The notes under the pieces are model-generated. The model had not been told where the DNA came from, ran no database searches, and saw only the letters and a list, made by a program, of their open reading frames with translations. From positions 1-12,965 of the forward strand of contig JALUXR010000030.1 of NCBI GenBank assembly GCA_027013285.1: a stretch of 12,965 nt of DNA. The letters are read 5' to 3'. Below are positions 7,885 through 12,965 of the stretch, in pieces (position 1 is the stretch's first letter; each line of letters begins with the position of its first letter). The stretch comes from Candidatus Altimarinota bacterium. Lineage in GTDB: Bacteria; Patescibacteriota; Gracilibacteria; Absconditabacterales; Absconditicoccaceae. A program made the translations under genes and the position numbers.

Positions 7885-9552
7885 ATGACTTTAACTGAAG
7901 ATATATTAAGTAGAATTGATATCGTAGATATTGTATCACAATATGTTGACTTAAAAAAAAGTTGAAGAAATTGGACCTGATTATGCCCTTTCCATAATGA
8001 GAAAACTCCATCTTTTGTAGTATCTGAAGACAAACAAATATTTAAATGTTTTTGATGCTGAAAATGATGAAATGCAGTTACATTTTTGAAAGAAATTGAA
8101 AATATAGAATTTTATGATGCTATAAAAATATTAGCTGAAAAAGCTTGAGTAGAGCTTAAAGATTATAATAATGATAAAACACAAAACAAAAAAGAGGTAG
8201 ACTTAAAAGATAAACTTATCAAAATAAATAAAACTGCCCTAAATTTTTTTCATAAGAAACTATTTGAAGATGATGATGCATTAAATTACTTAACTTGAGA
8301 AAGAGAGATATCAAAAGATCTCATAATTAAATATAAACTTGGTTATGCTCCAACAAAGTGAATTGAACTTATAAATTACTTAAAGCAAAAATGATTTGAA
8401 GATGAAGATATTATATTATCTTGATTATGAAGAAAATCATCGTCTTGATCGATTTACTCTTTTTTTTCAAATAGAATAATATTCCCTATTTTCTCGTCTT
8501 TATGAGATGTTATAGCTTTTTCATGAAGAATTTTTAATTGAGAAGAAAATACTTGAAAATACATAAACACACCTGAAACTATTTTATATCATAAAAGCAA
8601 TATTTTATATAATTTCAATAATGCAAAAAAAACAAAAAAAGACTTTTTGATAGTTGTAGAATGATACATGGATGTAATATGATTAAATAGACTTGGTTAT
8701 GAGAATTCTGTAGCAACATGTGGGACTGCTCTCACAGAACAACATATAAAACTTTTAAAAAGAATATCAAACAAAATAATTTTCTCTTTTGATAATGACA
8801 ATGCTTGAGAACAAGCAACTATAAGATGACTTAAAATAGCTATTTGAATGGAAACTTATCCTATGATTTTCCAAATAAAATGATGAAAAGACTTTGACGA
8901 AATAGCAAATAATAAAGAAGAAATAAATATACTAAACAATTCACAAGATGGAATTAATTTTATAATAAATAAAATATTAAAAGATTACAACAATAATGGA
9001 CCAATAGAAAAACAGAACAAATTAGAACAAGTTTTTGAGGTACTAAAAAACATATGAAACTATAATATCTTTTGGGATTACCTTGAAAAAGTTGGAAAAA
9101 CCATAAATCAAGACCCAAATATTTTATATCAACAATTAAAATCAAAAAAAACTTATAAAAAGAAAGATAACAATATAAAAACTGACAATAATAAAATATA
9201 TATAATACCTGCCCTATTTTATAATAATTTTCTAGATCAGTATAAAAATATAAATATAGATGAGATTACTCAAAATATTTTAGAAATATTAGATATTTTA
9301 CTAGATAACAGTATTTTAAAATCTGTCTTCACATGAAATTTAAATAATGATGATAAAACACAAATATTAGAACAACAATTAAACTGGGAACAAAAATTAA
9401 CTTGACGAACAGAAGAAAAACTACAAAACACTATCATAGGTGAAGTAAAAAAATATTTAATACAAATAATAACAAATCTTATAAAAAATCCAAAGATTGA
9501 TAATAACAAAAAAACAGAACTTATAAAAGCCCTGAATAAAATTAGAAAATAA
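7885..9552 (+). CDS. dnaG: DNA primase (555 aa)
   Basis: DnaG makes RNA primers at the replication fork together with the DnaB helicase. The N-terminal CHC2 zinc-binding domain has Cys34, His37, Cys55 and Cys58 (CPFHNEKTPSF, then FKCFGCGKGG). The RNA polymerase core includes the LGYAP segment, FPIF and the FSGRI region. The Toprim metal-binding motifs follow: VVEGYMDVI with Glu259, FDNDNAG with Asp303 and Asp305, and GKDFDE with Asp336/Asp338. The C-terminal part (about 380-555) is Asn/Lys-rich, poorly conserved and in the place of the helicase-binding domain. Length is slightly below the 581 residues of E. coli DnaG. TGA codes several zinc-domain glycines and the G of EGYMD. No Shine-Dalgarno is present. 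The TAA stop directly abuts the stop of the convergent pilB-like gene, with no base between. Confidence 0.96.
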
Positions 9553-10875
9553 TTATTTATGTTTAATTAATCTATATAACTCTTTAGGATTTATTAATCA
9601 TTTAATTATTTTGAACACTCCGTCTCTCTCAAGATTCATCATTCATTTATCTAATGCAAATTTTTCTATTTCTAAGTTTGATGCTCAATCTAAAATTTTT
9701 TGTCTTAATTCATCATCATATTCCATAAATTCATACAATCAAACTCTTCATTTTTCTCATCAACCATTACACATAGAACAAACTTCTCAAGTCTCAGAAT
9801 CTTTACCAGATCAAACATAAACTATTCATTCTTTAGTAAATTCAGTCCATCTTTCTCAAGAAATTCATCTTAATTTTAATTCTTGTTTAATATGTTCAGG
9901 TTTCATATTAGATAACACTTCCATCATATTCTTATATAACTCTGGATTATCTTTTTTTAGATTATATTTTATTTTACACTTATCACATACTTTTCTTCAA
10001 AGCCTTTGAGCCATCACCAAATTAAAAGTACCAGCAAGCATATAAGGTTTTGCTCACATATTATAAACTCTAGTAATAGTCTCAGAAGAAGAATTTGTAT
10101 GGATTGTAGAGAAAACTAAATGTCATGTCATGGCAGCCTCCATAGCAGTTTCAAGAGTTTCTTCATCTCTTATTTCTCACACCATAATAATATCAGGATC
10201 TTGCCTAAGTGCAGCTCTTAATCAACTAGCAAAAGAATATCAAATATCAGCTCTTACTTGAGATTGATTAAGTCAATCTGTCTTATTTTCTACTGGATCT
10301 TCATAAGTTGTAATATTAACATCCTCATTATTTAAAGTTGATAATGCAGAATATAAAGTAGTAGATTTTCAAGAACCTGTCGGTCAAGTAGTCAAAATAA
10401 TACCATTTGGTGTTTTAAGAGCTCTTTCTAAATAAATCGAATTTATTCACTCAATTCATAAAACTTTTAAAGGGGGAATCTTCTTAGATTTATCTATAAT
10501 TCTTAGAACAAGTTTTTCTCCATGAACCGTAGGTAAAGTATTTGCTCTTAAATCAATTTCTTTTCATTCTAATGTAACAGTAGAAACTCTGGCATCTTGA
10601 GGAAGTCTTTTTTCATCAGACCTCATTTGTCAAGATTCTATTTTAAATTTTGCAATAATAGTTTCATGAATATTAGGTGGATATTGAATTAATTCCTCTA
10701 ACATACCATCAACTCTAAGTCTTATCCTACAATAAGTCGAATAAACTTCTACATGAATATCTGATGCTCACTCATTAACAGCAACTGTTAATAAAAGTTT
10801 AAAAAGCATTTCTATATCTGCATCTATGATTGCATTTTCAAGTTTTTCATACCAAGAAGTATTTTTATTTAACAT
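9553..10875 (-). CDS. pilB: Type IV pilus / type II secretion assembly ATPase, PilB/GspE family (440 aa)
   Basis: The protein is a hexameric cytoplasmic motor that powers extension of type IV pili or a related pseudopilus. In order: EGASDIHVE and IRLRVDG of the N2 domain (about 37-58); Walker A GPTGSGKS at 164-171 (Lys170, two of its three glycines being TGA); an Asp box with TYEDPVE; Walker B LRQDPDIIMVGEIRD (Glu234); a His box with TGHLVFSTIHTN; AQRL; and the zinc-binding cysteines Cys297/Cys300 (CDKC) and Cys366/Cys369 (CSMC) that mark PilB/GspE rather than PilT. At 440 residues it lacks the roughly 100-150-residue N1 (MshEN) domain of full-length PilB. The start at ATG 10875 is fixed by an in-frame TAA 9 nt upstream. 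It lies 32 nt after the large minus-strand gene and is probably co-transcribed with it. PilB versus GspE cannot be settled without other pilus genes. Confidence 0.93.
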
Positions 10876-10907
10876 TTTAATTTAATATATATTTTAAAAT
10901 ATATTTG

Positions 10908-12965
10908 TTAATTACAATCTCATCTTTCTTTCAAAATTCTATATGCTTGTAAATTTAATAAAATTTTATTCAAATTATTAGATGATTTTTCTTCTGTTTT
11001 TAATTTTAATAACAAATCAGACAATACATTTAAATTACTAACTACATTAGATCATAAATTTGAATTATATAAATTAGATATTTTCTGTTTAACATAATTA
11101 TATCATCTATCAATAGACCAAGGAGCTCAATTAGTTATACTAGAACACTTATACTTTCAAATATATCATAATATATCAGTAACATATTGATTAGTTATAC
11201 CTTTATAAAAAATATTTAAAGATACTGTAGAAGTATATGCTATATTATCTATATTTCAAACTGTTTGTCATTTTCTAAATGTAAAGCTATTAAGTTTAAT
11301 TAATCAAGACAAATTAGTATAAATATCTTTTAATCTATTTAAAAGGCTATAACTAGGATCTGGAGCAACCATAGTATATGCAATAAAATAATTAGATCAA
11401 AATTTATCTATAAACTTTATCCTACAAGCAGTAGATAAGTTTGAACTATCACAACCGGCAAATTTAATAATAGCAGATTTTATAATAGAATTATCTTTTT
11501 TAAACAAATCAGCACAATATCAATTATGAAATATACATCAATATAATCTAGCTCATATAAGCTTATCAACATCATTAATATCCAAATATCATTTGTTTAT
11601 ATATTTAGCATAATATGAATTATTAAAATTTTGAATCTTATCTGAAAAAATATTATAAATAGCTTCAGCTAATGTTTTTCATCTAAATTCAGATAAAACA
11701 TTATTTATTTGATTATTATCTTTAGTTAAAGAAGTCAATATCTTTTTTATAAAATCTAAATTTCTAATTTTTAATCAATTATTATCTGATACTAAAGACT
11801 TATTTAAAGGATACTTTATTATCAAATAATGTAATAGTTTCTTTTCTAAACTTGAAAAATTATAATTATCAGATCAAAATAATCTAGAACAATTTAAATT
11901 ATCTTGAGAGGAAAATAAACATCTATCTGTAATTATAGATAAATATTTATCTCATATAGTTTTATTTTTAGAAATTACTTTATCATATTGTTTCCATGTA
12001 TTTAATAAATTGGATTTAACTCATTCCCAAATATCGTATGTAAATTCATCTATAAGCATAATATTCAAGACATTAGATGTTGATGTTAATTTAGATATTA
12101 ATCAATAAAATGATTTATCATTAACTATGCCAAAATTAACACTTATAGGTAATGAAGATAATCATAATTTTGGTAAATTACTAAAATGTCATACATTTAT
12201 ACTACTTATATAATTTAATTTTCATTGATATAATAATCATTTATAAGATTTTCTAAAATAATTACTCCATTTTTTAATAAGATTTAAATCTATATATCAT
12301 GCCTTAGCTAAATATTGTTTTCAAAAGATATCTACATTTATCTTACCAGAAAATGGATCTTTCCAAATTCACTTAGAAGGAAAAAAGATATGACTTAAGA
12401 AATATTTATAAGGAGCTTGATAAGAATTATAGTAAGAAGTATATTTATCTAATGTATTTTGAACATTTTTTAATACAAATAACAATTCATACAATGATAA
12501 ATAATGTATAGAATCAGAAATTGTATTTATATATTTTTCATTTTTAAATCTAGAAATATTAACAACAGGAAAAGTATTTATATATCTTCTAAAACTATCA
12601 TTACTATTAAGGAATTTATAAAATTTTTGCTTAAAAACATTATTTTGATTTTCTAAATTTATAATTTGATTTATATCACACTTATTTTTTCAAAATAAAT
12701 CTCTAGAAATAGAAATAGTGTATCAATTGTTATTACACATAGAATAAGCTAATACTTTTCACAATTCATTTTTTATAAAATTATTTTTGTCATTACTTCT
12801 TTTTAATTTAATTAATATAGAATTATATAATGACGAAAAATTTCTTAAATTATTATTTTTTATAAAATTAATCAAATTTTGATCTTTGATAGAAACTATA
12901 TTTTTCTTATTAGATTGAACTTCTTTATACAAATTAGAAGTTTTAAATCAAAAACTAATAGAAAA
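10908..12965 (-). CDS. Large Asn/Lys/Ser-rich protein, 5' end outside window (at least 685 aa)
   Basis: Codons on the minus strand run open (UGA=Gly) from the right edge to TAA 10910-10908, with no in-frame TAA or TAG across 685 residues. The start and any signal peptide lie outside the window. Composition is strongly Asn, Lys, Ser, Ile, Leu and Tyr, with about a dozen scattered Cys, some in YC or CS contexts in the C-terminal half, and Trp spaced at wide intervals. I see no repeats, membrane segments in the visible part, or catalytic signature. The C-terminus is a polar helix ending in KERGDCN. It precedes the PilB-type ATPase gene by 32 nt on the same strand, so a large secreted or pilus-associated surface protein is a reasonable inference, but only context supports it. 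Confidence 0.75.

Noticed and set aside
8960..9509. Minus-strand ORFs at 8960-9145 and 9270-9509
   Set aside because: Both lie inside dnaG, opposite its C-terminal region, with no supporting motif.
9611..9820. Plus-strand ORF of 69 codons
   Set aside because: It is antisense to the zinc-binding C-terminal part of the PilB/GspE ATPase.
163..12965. Many broken pseudogenes with internal stops
   Set aside because: Under the standard code the genes look degraded, but the only internal stops are TGA, at glycine sites, and no frameshifts were found. Recoding explains them all.
163..12965. UGA = Trp (mycoplasma code 4) or selenocysteine
   Set aside because: UGA=Trp would turn HIGH into HIWH and Walker A GSGKS into GSWKS. 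Selenocysteine cannot explain dozens of UGA codons per gene at glycine sites.
1..12965. CRISPR array, insertion sequence or prophage
   Set aside because: No regularly spaced direct repeats, transposase or integrase motifs, terminal inverted repeats or phage genes were seen.

Overview
The window is a very AT-rich stretch (roughly 22-25% G+C in lines sampled by eye) from a bacterium that reads UGA as glycine instead of stop (translation table 25). Under the standard code nearly every gene shatters into fragments. With UGA read as Gly, eleven uninterrupted protein genes and one tRNA appear and fill almost the whole window. In-frame TGA falls on invariant glycines: the second G of the ArgS HIGH motif, the DnaJ CxxCxGxG repeats, the PilB Walker A loop and the DnaG EGYMD motif. 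UGG still pairs with expected Trp positions, so this is not the UGA=Trp mycoplasma code. Genes stop only with TAA (nine) or TAG (two). UGA=Gly is known from Candidatus Gracilibacteria (BD1-5) and Absconditabacteria (SR1) of the CPR/Patescibacteria; I cannot decide between them from this window.

Layout, left to right. 1-162 is a leader with one inverted repeat. 163-1254 (+) is a lipoprotein of unknown function and 1365-1817 (+) a small hypothetical protein, each followed by a clear intrinsic terminator. 1904-4882 (+) looks like one transcription unit: tRNA-Arg(GCG), argS, an unknown 170-residue protein and dcd (dCTP deaminase), closed by a hairpin terminator. 4980-6071 (+) is dnaJ with its own terminator. 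6217-7785 (-) is a two-gene unit: a two-helix DUF5654-like membrane protein, then a membrane-anchored protein with a TPR-like segment and a K/N/Q-rich tail. 7885-9552 (+) is dnaG (primase). 9553-10875 (-) is a PilB/GspE-type assembly ATPase, preceded in its transcript by a very long Asn/Lys-rich protein (10908 to beyond the right edge).

Functionally the window mixes core information genes (arginine charging, primer synthesis, protein folding, dUMP supply) with envelope genes (lipoprotein, membrane proteins, type IV pilus motor and a large possible surface protein). tRNA-Arg lies 25 nt ahead of the gene for the enzyme that charges it. None of the ten visible starts has a Shine-Dalgarno sequence. 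I see no CRISPR array, insertion sequence, rRNA or phage genes. The most distinctive features are the recoding, the tRNA-Arg(GCG)/argS pair with almost no CGN codons to decode, and the unrecognised envelope genes.
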